From Lentilactobacillus sp. Marseille-Q4993 (GTDB taxonomy: Bacteria > Bacillota > Bacilli > Lactobacillales > Lactobacillaceae), in assembly GCF_951230165.1 (NCBI RefSeq), contig NZ_CATNVB010000004.1, forward strand, positions 62,001 through 126,000: a stretch of DNA of 64,000 nt, written 5' to 3'. Positions 10,186 to 19,042 of this stretch are shown in pieces (position 1 is the stretch's first letter; each line of letters begins with the position of its first letter). A program made the position numbers and the translations under genes. Below the pieces are notes generated by a model. The model saw only the letters and a list, made by a program, of their open reading frames with translations. It did no database searches and was not told the DNA's origin.

Positions 10186-12828
10186 ATGAAGGAACTAAGT
10201 AGTGGCCAAATTAGACAAATGTATTTGGATTTCTTTAAAGAAAAGGGGCACGCTGTTGAGCCAAGTGCGTCATTGATTCCAGTGGATGATCCAACTTTGT
10301 TGTGGATCAACTCAGGGGTTGCAACAATGAAGAAGTACTTTGATGGTTCAGTTGTTCCAAAGAATCCAAGAATGACGAGTTCCCAAAAAAGTATTCGAAC
10401 AAATGATATTGAAAACGTTGGTAAAACACCAAGACACCACACGTTGTTTGAAATGTTAGGTAACTTTTCAGTTGGTGATTACTTCAAAAAAGAAGCTATT
10501 GCGTGGGCATTTGAACTATTAACGTCCGATAAATGGTTTGGTTGGGATCAAGACAAACTATACATGACTGTTTATCCAAAGGACCAGGATGCTAAAAAAT
10601 ACTGGGAAGAAGTAGGGGTTGCTCCGGACCACATTATTGAGATTGAAGATAATTTCTGGGATATTGGTCAAGGTCCTTCGGGTCCTGATTCAGAAATTTT
10701 CTATGATCGTGGTAAGGAATTTGACAATCTCGATGACGACGATCCTGAGAACTACCCTGGTGGTGAAAATGATCGCTGGCTCGAAGTTTGGAACATTGTT
10801 TTCTCACAATTCAATCACACACCTGAAGATACTTACGAACCACTTCCTAGGAAGAATATTGATACGGGAATGGGATTAGAACGAGTTGTATCTATTTTCC
10901 AACATGCTCGGACTAATTTTGAAACTGACCTATTTATGCCAATGATTCGTAAAACTGAAGAATTTAGTGATGGCAAAGAATATGGTACTGATAAAAAACT
11001 TGACCAAAGTTTCAGAGTGATTGCCGATCATTCACGGGCAATTACAGTGGCCATTGGTGATGGAGCAATTCCGTCAAACGAAGGTCGCGGGTACGTTATC
11101 AGGCGGTTGATCAGACGTGCTATTGTTAATGGTCAGAAATTAGGAATCAATGAATCATTCCTCTACAAACTAGTTCCAGTTGTTGGCGAAACCTTGAAGT
11201 CATATTATCCAGAAGTTCTGGATCAAAGTGACTACATCGAAAAAGTCGTTCGTTCTGAGGAAGATCGCTTCAATGAAACTTTAGCGGGCGGTTTGAAATT
11301 GCTTAACGAAGTGATTGAAGATGCTCAAAAAAATAACAAGAAGGAAATTGATGGTGCAACTGCATTTAAGCTGTATGATACCTACGGTTTCCCACTGGAA
11401 TTAACCCAAGAACAAACTGTTGAATACGGTCTATCAGTTGATAAATCCGGTTTTGATGCTGAAATGCAAAAACAAAAGGATCGGGCTAGAAACGCAAGAA
11501 GTGATGCCAAATCAATGGGCGTTCAGCGAGATCTTTTAATTGAAATCAAGGATGATAGTGAGTATGTCGGGTATGACACTCTAGACGTTGAGGATGCTCA
11601 AGTAGTTGATATCATTGAAAATGAGCAACTAGTTGATAAGACCAAAACGGATACTGCAGAGTTGATTTTTGATAAGACACCTTTTTATGCAGAAATGGGT
11701 GGCCAAGTTGCTGATCTTGGTAACATTTACAATCAAAAAGGTGATAAGGTTGCTGAAGTTGTTGATGTTCAGCATGCACCTAACGGTCAAAACTTGCACA
11801 CTGTTAAGGTAATTGAACCCATCGTGAAGGATGACAAATACCGGTTGGTAGTTGATGAAGCCTTTCACAGCAAGGTTGAAAAAAACCATACTGCAACTCA
11901 TTTGCTCGACCAGTCATTAAGAAATGTTCTTGGAGGTCACACCCAGCAAGCTGGTTCTCTGGTTGAACCAGACTATCTTCGGTTTGATTTTAATCATTTT
12001 GGTCAGGTCACTAGCGAAGATCTTCAAAAAGTTGAGGATATGGTTAATGAGCAGATTTTTAAAGAAATCGACGTTAAGACTACCGTTACTGATCCTAAAA
12101 CTGGTAAGAAAATGGGGGCCATTGCCTTATTTAGTGAAAAGTATGGTGATAAGGTTCGGGTCGTTAGTGTTGGTGATTTCTCAATTGAATTCTGTGGTGG
12201 AACTCACGTTAAGAACACTAATGAAATTGGATTATTCAAAATCGTTTCTGAGTCAGGGGTAGGAGCTGGTGTTCGCCGGATTGAAGCCGTTACATCGAAA
12301 GAAGCATTTGACTTGTTAAATGGCGAAGAAAAGAGTTTGAAGCAAGTCGCATCACAGCTTAAAGTAACTCAGCTTAAGGAAGTAAATCACCGAGTAGAAG
12401 GACTTCAAGCTGAAATCAAGGAACTACAACAGAAGCAAGCTTCCCTTGAAGCTAAACTCGCTAGCCAACAGGCGGAAGATGTCTTTTCAGACAAAAAACA
12501 AGTTGGTGATTATTCTATTATTACCGGGATTATCAAAGACTCAGGAATGGATCAATTAAGACAGCTAACCGATAGCTGGCGTGACAAGCAATTGTCGGAT
12601 GTTCTTGTCCTTGGTACTGGTAAGGGCGATAAAGCTAACTTAATTGTTGCTGTTGCTGATGATAAGGTTAAGGACGGAGTTTCAGCTTCTGATTTAATCA
12701 AGGCTATTTCAGGTAATATCAAAGGAGGGGGTGGTGGTCGACCAAATATGGCCCAAGCCGGCGGTAAAGACGCCTCTGGGTTAGACAAGGCTATGACGGC
12801 TGCCGTTGATTGGTTGCAGGAAAAGTAA
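10186..12828 (+). CDS. alaS: Alanyl-tRNA synthetase
   Basis: Class II synthetase that charges tRNA-Ala. The ATG at 10186 follows AGAGGAG and gives MKELSSGQIRQMYLDFF, the standard N-terminus. An in-frame extension back to 10102 would run through the T-box and is rejected. In the 880 aa: aminoacylation core (about 1-250, with PRMTSSQKSIRTNDIENVG and ENDRWLEVWNIVF), tRNA-recognition region, editing domain with the zinc motifs HTATHLLDQSL and FCGGTH (about 560-680), a coiled-coil (about 715-765), and the C-terminal domain with GGGGGRPNMAQAGG. Expression is probably regulated by the T-box upstream. Confidence 0.98.
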   Translation: MKELSSGQIRQMYLDFFKEKGHAVEPSASLIPVDDPTLLWINSGVATMKKYFDGSVVPKNPRMTSSQKSIRTNDIENVGKTPRHHTLFEMLGNFSVGDYFKKEAIAWAFELLTSDKWFGWDQDKLYMTVYPKDQDAKKYWEEVGVAPDHIIEIEDNFWDIGQGPSGPDSEIFYDRGKEFDNLDDDDPENYPGGENDRWLEVWNIVFSQFNHTPEDTYEPLPRKNIDTGMGLERVVSIFQHARTNFETDLFMPMIRKTEEFSDGKEYGTDKKLDQSFRVIADHSRAITVAIGDGAIPSNEGRGYVIRRLIRRAIVNGQKLGINESFLYKLVPVVGETLKSYYPEVLDQSDYIEKVVRSEEDRFNETLAGGLKLLNEVIEDAQKNNKKEIDGATAFKLYDTYGFPLELTQEQTVEYGLSVDKSGFDAEMQKQKDRARNARSDAKSMGVQRDLLIEIKDDSEYVGYDTLDVEDAQVVDIIENEQLVDKTKTDTAELIFDKTPFYAEMGGQVADLGNIYNQKGDKVAEVVDVQHAPNGQNLHTVKVIEPIVKDDKYRLVVDEAFHSKVEKNHTATHLLDQSLRNVLGGHTQQAGSLVEPDYLRFDFNHFGQVTSEDLQKVEDMVNEQIFKEIDVKTTVTDPKTGKKMGAIALFSEKYGDKVRVVSVGDFSIEFCGGTHVKNTNEIGLFKIVSESGVGAGVRRIEAVTSKEAFDLLNGEEKSLKQVASQLKVTQLKEVNHRVEGLQAEIKELQQKQASLEAKLASQQAEDVFSDKKQVGDYSIITGIIKDSGMDQLRQLTDSWRDKQLSDVLVLGTGKGDKANLIVAVADDKVKDGVSASDLIKAISGNIKGGGGGRPNMAQAGGKDASGLDKAMTAAVDWLQEK

Positions 12829-12855
12829 CAAGTTTATTAAAAACGAGTTCTATGA

Positions 12856-12884
12856 TTGTGATTTTTACACTTATCAAGTACAAT
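12856..12884 (+). promoter_or_regulatory. Promoter before ireB-ruvX-DUF1292
   Basis: TTGTGA (12856-12861), a 17-base spacer and TACAAT (12879-12884) form a plausible sigma-A promoter in the alaS-ireB gap. No terminator is obvious after alaS, so some read-through is possible. Confidence 0.6.
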
Positions 12885-12920
12885 TGATTCAAATGACTTT
12901 TTGCCATCGAGGTGGATGAT

Positions 12921-13199
12921 ATGAGTTCTTTAGACAAGACGATGTTCTTTGATTTTAGTGACGATAAGAAGAAGGATGTCCACGATACTCTTCTGACAGT
13001 GTACAGAGCACTTGAAGAAAAAGGGTATAACCCTTACAACCAAATAGTAGGTTATTTGATTTCGGGGGATCCAGCTTACATTCCACGTAATCTGGATGCT
13101 AGGAATCTGATTCGTCGCCATGAGCGTGATGAAATAATTGAAGAGCTAGTTAAGTTTTACCTGGACAATCAGTCGAAAGGTGCAGGGGAAAATAACTAG
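12921..13199 (+). CDS. ireB: IreB family regulatory phosphoprotein (UPF0297, YrzL)
   Basis: IreB is a small cytosolic protein known in Enterococcus as a substrate of the PASTA kinase IreK that lowers intrinsic cephalosporin resistance; its molecular action is poorly known. The 92-aa product starts [15 protein letters not shown] and contains [20 protein letters not shown] and [12 protein letters not shown], the family pattern. ATG 12921 is preferred over GTG 12912 because GAGGTGG (12909-12915) lies just upstream. The invariant Firmicutes order alaS-ireB-ruvX-DUF1292 supports the call. The kinase gene is not in this window. Confidence 0.93.
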   Translation: MSSLDKTMFFDFSDDKKKDVHDTLLTVYRALEEKGYNPYNQIVGYLISGDPAYIPRNLDARNLIRRHERDEIIEELVKFYLDNQSKGAGENN

Positions 13200-13634
13200 A
13201 TGAAATTAATGGGTTTAGACGTTGGTTCAAAGACCGTGGGGGTTGCTGTGAGCGACGCTTTCGGTTGGACTTCTCAAGGAGTCGAAATTATTCGGATTGA
13301 TGAGGAAAACGGAGAGTTTGGCCTCGACAGAGTTGCCGAACTTGTTTCGGAACTGGGAATCGGTGGTTTCGTCTTAGGGTTACCTAAGAACATGAACAAT
13401 ACGCTTGGCGATCGAGCTGTAGCTTCTCAAGAATATGGCAAAAAGCTTGAAAAGAAGTTTGGATTACCAATTGATTTTGAAGATGAACGGTTGACTACGG
13501 TGGAAGCATCTAGAATGCTAACCGAAGAAGCTGACATCTCAAGAAGAAAACGAAAGAAAGTTATTGATAAACTTGCGGCAAGCCTAATTTTACAAAATTA
13601 TCTTGACCGGAAGGGCGATTTAACTAAGAAATAG
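13200..13634 (+). CDS. ruvX: Putative pre-16S rRNA nuclease / Holliday junction resolvase-like RuvX (YqgF)
   Basis: An RNase H-fold nuclease of the YqgF family, thought to mature the 5' end of 16S rRNA. The 144 aa contain [15 protein letters not shown] (first acidic catalytic residue), [12 protein letters not shown], and [13 protein letters not shown] (second catalytic region), ending with [17 protein letters not shown]. It begins directly after the ireB stop codon (TAG then ATG sharing no bases), which points to translational coupling. Length is normal. The older Holliday-junction-resolvase label is a fold-based inference. Confidence 0.94.
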   Translation: MKLMGLDVGSKTVGVAVSDAFGWTSQGVEIIRIDEENGEFGLDRVAELVSELGIGGFVLGLPKNMNNTLGDRAVASQEYGKKLEKKFGLPIDFEDERLTTVEASRMLTEEADISRRKRKKVIDKLAASLILQNYLDRKGDLTKK

Positions 13635-13649
13635 TGAGGATTTTATAAT

Positions 13650-13961
13650 ATGGCAGATGAACCAATTCAACAACAAATTACAATTGTGAACGATAAGGGT
13701 GAAGAAACATTGTACGACGTTCTTTTCACTTTCAAATCAGAAGATTTCGATCGTTCGTACATCTTGGTTTACCCAACTGGTAAGTCTGAGGACGAAGAGG
13801 TTGATATCGAAGCCTACGCATTGGAAAACGGAGATGACCCTTCGGATCCACGTGGTGGCGAATTACAACCAATTGAAACTGACGAAGAATGGGACATGAT
13901 TGAATCCGTTCTTAATACGTTCTTACACGGTGATGACGATTCAGAAGACGCCGATAAATAA
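13650..13961 (+). CDS. DUF1292 domain protein (YrzB-like)
   Basis: A 103-aa, very acidic protein with the DUF1292 pattern: ITIVNDKGEETLYDVLFTF, SYILVYPTG, and DEEVDIEAYALE. It has no membrane segment and no catalytic motif, and its function is unknown. It is the third gene of the conserved ireB-ruvX-DUF1292 unit, with a GAGG ribosome-binding site 15 bases after ruvX. A terminator follows at 13981. Conservation of the trio suggests a shared physiological setting but not a specific role. Confidence 0.9.
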   Translation: MADEPIQQQITIVNDKGEETLYDVLFTFKSEDFDRSYILVYPTGKSEDEEVDIEAYALENGDDPSDPRGGELQPIETDEEWDMIESVLNTFLHGDDDSEDADK

Positions 13962-13980
13962 AAATAGTTGTCGAACAATT

Positions 13981-14020
13981 GGATTGAGTGCAAAGCGGAT
14001 GTTTTGTCTCAGTCCTTTTT
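13981..14020 (+). terminator. Intrinsic terminator after the DUF1292 gene
   Basis: GGATTGAG (13981-13988) pairs with CTCAGTCC (14008-14015, one G-U pair) across a long loop and is followed by TTTTT. It separates the ireB unit from zapA-cvpA-mutS2. No clear promoter follows it, so partial read-through may supply zapA. Confidence 0.7.
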
Positions 14021-14046
14021 ACTTGATGTAGGGAGTGAATCGAATC

Positions 14047-14313
14047 GTGAGTGACAATGAAAAGCGGAGATTTAAGACGACGATTGATGGAGTGGATTAT
14101 ACCTTCATCGGTAATAATACAGATGAACATATGCAAGCAGTTGCCGACCTGTTAAATGAACAGATGGAGCAGATCAAAGATCAACTGCCCGATTCTAGTA
14201 AGGAAGATAGGGCTATTTTGGCTGCTTTTAATGCAATTTCTAATCAATTAAAACTTAAGGAACAAGCAAGTAAGGAACCCGGTTCAGTATTGCCTAAGGA
14301 GAATGAGCGATGA
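14047..14313 (+). CDS. zapA: Cell division protein ZapA
   Basis: ZapA binds and bundles FtsZ protofilaments at the division site. The 88-aa product (KRRFKTTIDGVDYTFIGNNTDEHMQAVADLLNEQM in two pieces) has the ZapA N-terminal beta domain followed by a long coiled-coil helix. GTG 14047 is chosen because AGGGAGTG lies about nine bases upstream; an in-frame GTG at 14035 overlaps that site. The gene overlaps cvpA by four bases (ATGA), and zapA-cvpA-mutS2 is the usual Firmicutes order. Confidence 0.9.
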   Translation: MSDNEKRRFKTTIDGVDYTFIGNNTDEHMQAVADLLNEQMEQIKDQLPDSSKEDRAILAAFNAISNQLKLKEQASKEPGSVLPKENER

Positions 14314-14789
14314 TTCTCGATTTAATAATTGTGGTTATATTTGTAGCTGCAATCATTTCCGGGTACCGCAGGGGATTTGTGGTTGAGGTGCTGAATTTCA
14401 TTGGTTTTATCGCAGCCCTTGTAATCGCTAATATGTACACAAGTCAGGTAACCAGTTGGGTACTTTCAACCTTCAATTTGGAAAGTCAAAGAGTGGTTCA
14501 CTGGCTAGTCTTTTTGATTCTTTATGTATTGGTTTGGCGAATCGTTTTGTTATTAAAACGGGTGTTGAGGCCAATCACTAGAATCATTGGCTTAAAGCAG
14601 CTTAATGCATTAGCCGGAGCAGCAATTAAGTTTGTCATTAGTTACGTGCTCGTTTTAATTGGGTTGCACATTGTTTTACTGTTCCCAAGTTCTGGCCTGC
14701 ATGATCAGTATCAGAATTCAACTGTTGCTCATTATATGATTTCTGAAACGCCAAAAATAGTGAATAACCCTAACCACTCAGAAATTTGA
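14310..14789 (+). CDS. cvpA: CvpA family membrane protein
   Basis: A 159-aa membrane protein of the CvpA (colicin V production) family with four hydrophobic helices: LDLIIVVIFVAAIISGY, VLNFIGFIAALVIANMY, WLVFLILYVLVWRIVLLL and FVISYVLVLIGLHIVLLF. The family motif GYRRGFVVEVLNFIG is in the first loop. Its precise role is unresolved; in Gram-negatives it affects envelope homeostasis. It overlaps zapA by four bases and is followed 14 bases later by mutS2. Soluble C-terminal tail is short. Confidence 0.9.
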   Translation: MILDLIIVVIFVAAIISGYRRGFVVEVLNFIGFIAALVIANMYTSQVTSWVLSTFNLESQRVVHWLVFLILYVLVWRIVLLLKRVLRPITRIIGLKQLNALAGAAIKFVISYVLVLIGLHIVLLFPSSGLHDQYQNSTVAHYMISETPKIVNNPNHSEI

Positions 14790-14802
14790 AGAGGTGAGAC
14801 GA

Positions 14803-17172
14803 GTGAATGAAAAAGTATTATCAACACTCGAATATGAAAAAATTAAGTCTCAACTAGCAAACTACGTTGTGACTGAACCGGGGTTGGAATACACAGAACA
14901 ACTACTTCCTAGTAATAGTCCCGAAGAGATTGCCAGTAGGCTAGAGGAAACTGCGGATGGGGCAGACATCGTCAGAATAAAAGGTGAAATTCCAATTCCT
15001 AAGTTAGTGGATATTTCCGCCTATACTAAGCGATTGAATATCCAGAACGCATCGTTATCCGGAACTGAATTGGCCCATATTAAACGACTTTTGGTGTCAA
15101 TCCAGGTGGTTGCGGATTTCTTTGATCAACTTAAGGACGAAGAAATCGAACTTAGAAAACTGTATCAGTTGACTGAGAAGTTAGATTTACTGCCAGAAAT
15201 TACTCAAACCATTAAAAAATCAATTGATGATGATGGTCGAGTCTTAAGTTCAGCCTCATCAGAACTGAGGTCAATTAGACGTCAAATTGAAGCAACTCAA
15301 GCAGAGATTCGGAACAGAATGAATAAAATGATTCGTGGTTCAGATGCTAAGTACTTGAGTGAACCAATCATTACAATGCGAGACGACCGGTTTGTGATTC
15401 CAATTAAGGCGGAATTTAAGCAACGGTTTGGTGGGATTGTCCACGATCAAAGTGCCTCCGGCCAAACGCTGTACGTTGAACCTAGTAGCGTTGTTGAAAG
15501 CAATAACCAATTACGCCGAGATCAATTAGCAGAGCGAGCTGAAATTCGCCGAGTTTTACTTGAAATTACGGACTTGATTCGACCATATGGTGACACCCTT
15601 ATCAACAACTTGCATCTGATGGGACAACTTGATTTTATAAATGCAAAAGCAAAATACGCTGCTTCAACCAAAGCAACTTTGCCCATTCTTTCGAATGATA
15701 ATGTTGTTAAGTTGAGAGCAGCACGCCACCCGTTGATAGATGCTGACAAGGTAGTTGCCAACGATATTTCAATTGGAGAGGACTATCGCTCAATTATAGT
15801 TACTGGTCCTAACACCGGTGGTAAGACAATTACTATCAAAACTGTCGGACTACTCCAACTTATGGGACAGTCGGGGCTCTTCATTACTGCAAACGAAGAG
15901 AGTCAGATTGGCATTTTTGATGATGTTTTTGCTGATATAGGTGATGATCAGTCAATTGAGGCGAATTTGAGTACATTTTCATCTCACTTGGAAAATATTA
16001 TTTCAATTTTAAACGGGTTGACCGATAAATCATTGGTTTTACTTGATGAATTAGGCGCTGGAACTGATCCAAAAGAAGGGGCAGCTCTAGCGATGGCAGT
16101 GATCGACTACATCTCTAATCAGAATGCTGAATTAATTGCAACCACCCACTATCCTGAATTAAAGGCGTTTGCGTATAACCGGCCAAACACAATCAACGCT
16201 TCGATGGAATTTGACGTGGAAACGTTGAAACCTACGTACCGATTGTTGCTTGGTGTTCCAGGGCAGAGTAATGCATTAAATATTGCTGACAAACTGGGAT
16301 TAAACCCAGATATTGTGGCTAAAGCTCGCTCGTTGACTGATGATGAGGATCAGGACATCAACAATATGATCGATGAATTAACTTCGCAAACAAAAAAAGC
16401 TCGTGAAGAAGCAGAGCAGTTAGCAGATGAGCTTGATGAGGCTACAGACTTGCATAGTGAGCTTCAGAGCCAGTTTGATCGATATCAAGCATCAAAGGAC
16501 AACCTTCTGGAAAAAGCGCGTGAGCAAGCAAATGAGGCTGTTCAAGCTGCTAAGAAAAAAGCGGATAAAATTATTGATGATTTACACAGAAAACAGAGTC
16601 AGCTTAAGAATTCACCCGTAAAGGAAAACGAATTAATCGATGCCAAGGGGGCACTTAATGCCCTTGAAGTTCAACCAAATCTTAAAAAGAATCGGATTCT
16701 TCGTCGTGAAAAGAAAAAGCATGACTTTCACCCGGGTGACGAAGTTCTTGTTAAGTCTTACGGTCAGATTGGTACATTGATCAGTAAGCAAAAGGATGGG
16801 GCTTGGGAAGTTCAGCTAGGGATCATCAAGATGAAGATTGATGAAGCTGATCTTGAAAAGGGTGGCTCACCAAAGAACGAACCTAAGCAAAAATATCGGA
16901 CTTCCGTATCTAGGACTCGTTCAAGTGGGATGTCTAGTAGTCTAGATCTCCGTGGTCAAAGATATGAGGAAGCGATGCATAAGTTGGATCAGTATATTGA
17001 TTCGGCTCTGCTTGCTGGTTACCCAACCGTTACAATCATTCATGGTAAAGGAACTGGGGCACTTAGAAACGGAGTTAATGAGTATTTGAAGAGTCACCCA
17101 CAAGTTAAATCATTTGGCTATTCAGCCCCAAATGCTGGTGGCGATGGGTCAACCGTGGTAAAGTTTAAATAA
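14803..17172 (+). CDS. mutS2: Endonuclease MutS2
   Basis: MutS2 is a MutS-like ATPase lacking the mismatch-binding domain. It suppresses recombination and, in Bacillus, acts on collided ribosomes. The 789-aa protein has the MutS core domain, a Walker A motif VTGPNTGGKTITIK (about residue 335), LLDELGAGTDPKEGAAL, THYPELKAFAY, a coiled coil (about 515-610), a KOW-like segment around HPGDEVLVKSYGQIGTL, and a C-terminal Smr nuclease domain with LDLRGQRYEEA and IIHGKGTGALRNGV. GTG 14803 is preferred, six bases after GAGGTG. It is the last gene of the zapA unit. Confidence 0.97.
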   Translation: MNEKVLSTLEYEKIKSQLANYVVTEPGLEYTEQLLPSNSPEEIASRLEETADGADIVRIKGEIPIPKLVDISAYTKRLNIQNASLSGTELAHIKRLLVSIQVVADFFDQLKDEEIELRKLYQLTEKLDLLPEITQTIKKSIDDDGRVLSSASSELRSIRRQIEATQAEIRNRMNKMIRGSDAKYLSEPIITMRDDRFVIPIKAEFKQRFGGIVHDQSASGQTLYVEPSSVVESNNQLRRDQLAERAEIRRVLLEITDLIRPYGDTLINNLHLMGQLDFINAKAKYAASTKATLPILSNDNVVKLRAARHPLIDADKVVANDISIGEDYRSIIVTGPNTGGKTITIKTVGLLQLMGQSGLFITANEESQIGIFDDVFADIGDDQSIEANLSTFSSHLENIISILNGLTDKSLVLLDELGAGTDPKEGAALAMAVIDYISNQNAELIATTHYPELKAFAYNRPNTINASMEFDVETLKPTYRLLLGVPGQSNALNIADKLGLNPDIVAKARSLTDDEDQDINNMIDELTSQTKKAREEAEQLADELDEATDLHSELQSQFDRYQASKDNLLEKAREQANEAVQAAKKKADKIIDDLHRKQSQLKNSPVKENELIDAKGALNALEVQPNLKKNRILRREKKKHDFHPGDEVLVKSYGQIGTLISKQKDGAWEVQLGIIKMKIDEADLEKGGSPKNEPKQKYRTSVSRTRSSGMSSSLDLRGQRYEEAMHKLDQYIDSALLAGYPTVTIIHGKGTGALRNGVNEYLKSHPQVKSFGYSAPNAGGDGSTVVKFK

Positions 17173-17187
17173 GTTGTACACAATTAA

Positions 17188-17215
17188 TTGCTTTTATTTT
17201 GATAGTTGTTAAAAT
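17188..17215 (+). promoter_or_regulatory. trxA promoter
   Basis: TTGCTT (17188-17193), a 16-base spacer and TAAAAT (17210-17215) lie 30 bases before the trxA start. Confidence 0.55.
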
Positions 17216-17245
17216 GGTTTTAGGTTATTTAAAGGAGGAATTCAA

Positions 17246-17560
17246 ATGGCAGTAGCAGAAACAACAGATAAGACATTTGAAAAGGACACTTCAGAGGGTG
17301 TTACTTTAACTGATTTTTGGGCAACATGGTGCGGTCCTTGTCGGATGCAATCACCAGTTGTTGAGCAACTTTCTGATGAGATGGGTAACGTTACCTTCAA
17401 CAAGATGGACGTTGACCAAAACCCAGAAACTGCACAGAAGTTTGGAATTATGAGTATTCCTACTTTATTAGTTAAAAAAGACGGCCAAGTAGTTGATACT
17501 ATTGTTGGTTACCATTCAAAGGAACAATTGGCTAAGGTATTAGATCAATATACTGACTAA
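17246..17560 (+). CDS. trxA: Thioredoxin
   Basis: Small cytosolic disulfide reductase. The 104-aa protein has the redox site WATWCGPCRM near residue 30 and the cis-proline segment FGIMSIPTLLV near 70, as in classical thioredoxin. Length is normal. It has AAAGGAGG before the ATG, its own promoter and a strong bidirectional terminator behind it. Position after mutS2 is common in Firmicutes. Confidence 0.97.
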   Translation: MAVAETTDKTFEKDTSEGVTLTDFWATWCGPCRMQSPVVEQLSDEMGNVTFNKMDVDQNPETAQKFGIMSIPTLLVKKDGQVVDTIVGYHSKEQLAKVLDQYTD

Positions 17561-17577
17561 ACCTTACAACTAAAAAA

Positions 17578-17617
17578 GCTATGTATTCGAGGTATAACTC
17601 GAATGCATAGTTTTTTT
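17578..17617. terminator. Bidirectional terminator between trxA and the YslB-like gene
   Basis: A 13-bp stem (17579-17591 with 17598-17610, one G-U) has A residues before it and seven T residues after it. It can therefore terminate both trxA and the convergent gene at 17622-18116. Confidence 0.93.
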
Positions 17618-17621
17618 GTTT

Positions 17622-18116
17622 TTATTCGGTTGGAGTCGAGTCGTTTACGTTGAAAATTTCGATTGGCTCATCACCAATGATTGGTTCTTCCTTACTGGTG
17701 AGAACAAGGATTTTAACGGCTACTTTTTTAACTTTATCAATTTCGGCTTCTGCTTGGTGGTTTAGGATTGCCTCACAGTTCTCAGCAATAATCCCACATT
17801 CAAGTTGAAAATCAGCATCGGGGTCAGCCCTTAACCTACTTTCAACTATGTTGCCACTTAGGGTGAATTCTAATTGATTTGACGATTCTTTATCCAAAGT
17901 TAAGGTTCCAAAACCAAACTGTTTGAAAAAGGTAATTATATTGTCATATGATGTTAGTCTGTGGTTTCTAGCAAGCTGTTTTCCTGCCCAATAGGAGATG
18001 TCATGGATCTCGCTACCGAGGATTGTTTTGATAAGGTCATCACGGAGCAGTTCCTGGCCTAAGAGAGGGGCTAATTGTGGGTCTGACAACATTTGTTCGT
18101 ACTGTTTACTATCCAT
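17622..18116 (-). CDS. DUF2507 (YslB-like) protein
   Basis: A 164-aa protein of the YslB/DUF2507 type, related in fold to V4R/BchJ small-molecule-binding domains. Visible features: LLGQELLRDDLIKTILG, ISYWAGKQLAR, ITFFKQFGFGTL, and a Cys-containing C-terminal segment LECGIIAENCEAILN. Function is unknown. Proteins of this family occur near sdh/murI genes in Bacillus, and here the gene is divergent from murI. It is the only reverse gene between 1 and 20 kb and has its own promoter. Confidence 0.85.
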   Translation of the reverse strand: MDSKQYEQMLSDPQLAPLLGQELLRDDLIKTILGSEIHDISYWAGKQLARNHRLTSYDNIITFFKQFGFGTLTLDKESSNQLEFTLSGNIVESRLRADPDADFQLECGIIAENCEAILNHQAEAEIDKVKKVAVKILVLTSKEEPIIGDEPIEIFNVNDSTPTE

Positions 18117-18152
18117 TTTTTAATCTCCACTGATTCGAATTTTAATGAATCT

Positions 18153-18180
18153 ATTATACAATAAAATTAACTGATACCAA
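18153..18180 (-). promoter_or_regulatory. Promoter of the YslB-like gene
   Basis: On the reverse strand, TTGGTA (18180-18175), a 16-base spacer and a perfect TATAAT (18158-18153) precede the gene start by 36 bases. Confidence 0.75.
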
Positions 18181-18187
18181 CAGGCAG

Positions 18188-18216
18188 TTGAATGTCTTAG
18201 GAAAATGTTTGATAAT
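18188..18216 (+). promoter_or_regulatory. murI promoter
   Basis: TTGAAT (18188-18193), a 17-base spacer and GATAAT (18211-18216) drive the four-gene unit starting with murI. It is divergent from, and adjacent to, the YslB-like promoter. Confidence 0.7.
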
Positions 18217-18243
18217 TGTAATAATAAGAAAGAGGGGAAAGAT

Positions 18244-19032
18244 TTGGATAATCGACCAATTGGCGTTATGGATTCTGGAATCGGAGGTTTAACTGTCTTT
18301 GATCAGCTAAAGAAGGTTCTTCCGTCTGAATCTTTTATTTACGTTGGCGATCAAGCCAACCTTCCATACGGTGAAAAAACTAGTGAGGAAGTTTATCAAT
18401 TAACAAAACGAATTGCGGATTATTTCTTGACTCGTAATGTGAAAATGATGGTAATTGCATGTAATACGGCGACAGCAGCTGCTGCCGATAGATTGAAACG
18501 AGAGCTCCCAATTCCGGTGATTGGGGTCATTCAACCAGGGGCTAAGGCGAGTGTAAAAGTAACTAAGAATGGTAATATTGGGGTAATTGGAACTAACGGA
18601 ACAGTTAACTCAAAGAGCTATGAAAGACTAATTTTAAAGGAGCAGCAGGATGCTAACGTTTTTCAGCTTGGTTGCCCTGATTTTGTCACGATAGTTGAAG
18701 ATGGCGATGCCGGTACAGAGAAGGCCCGTGAGGTTGTTGCGGATCAACTCAAATACTTTGATGATAAGAATATTGATACTTTAATTTTAGGATGTACTCA
18801 TTTTCCAATCATTGAAAAAGAAGTAACAAATGCGATGCCAGGGGTTACGCTAGTAGATCCTGGAATGGCAACTGCAATTATTGCAAAAAATCAAATAGAA
18901 ACCTATAAAATTGCTAGTGATGGCAAACCAAAACCAACCGAGTTTTTCACCACTGGAGATAACGAATACTTCACAAAACAAGCATCAACCTTTTTGACCA
19001 CAACAATTACTTCAAACAAACTGGATTTGTAA
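18244..19032 (+). CDS. murI: Glutamate racemase
   Basis: Interconverts L- and D-glutamate, supplying D-Glu for peptidoglycan. The two catalytic cysteines are in VIACNTATAAAADR and LILGCTHFPIIEKE; the N-terminal MDSGIGGLTVFDQL and YVGDQANLPYGEK are family hallmarks. TTG 18244 is chosen since AGAGGGG lies immediately upstream and the next residues match the family N-terminus; an ATG at 18205 would add 13 unrelated residues before the ribosome-binding site. Length is 262 aa. It heads the unit murI, XTP pyrophosphatase, phosphodiesterase, cbpB. Confidence 0.96.
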   Translation: MDNRPIGVMDSGIGGLTVFDQLKKVLPSESFIYVGDQANLPYGEKTSEEVYQLTKRIADYFLTRNVKMMVIACNTATAAAADRLKRELPIPVIGVIQPGAKASVKVTKNGNIGVIGTNGTVNSKSYERLILKEQQDANVFQLGCPDFVTIVEDGDAGTEKAREVVADQLKYFDDKNIDTLILGCTHFPIIEKEVTNAMPGVTLVDPGMATAIIAKNQIETYKIASDGKPKPTEFFTTGDNEYFTKQASTFLTTTITSNKLDL

Positions 19033-19042
19033 GGAGAGAGCA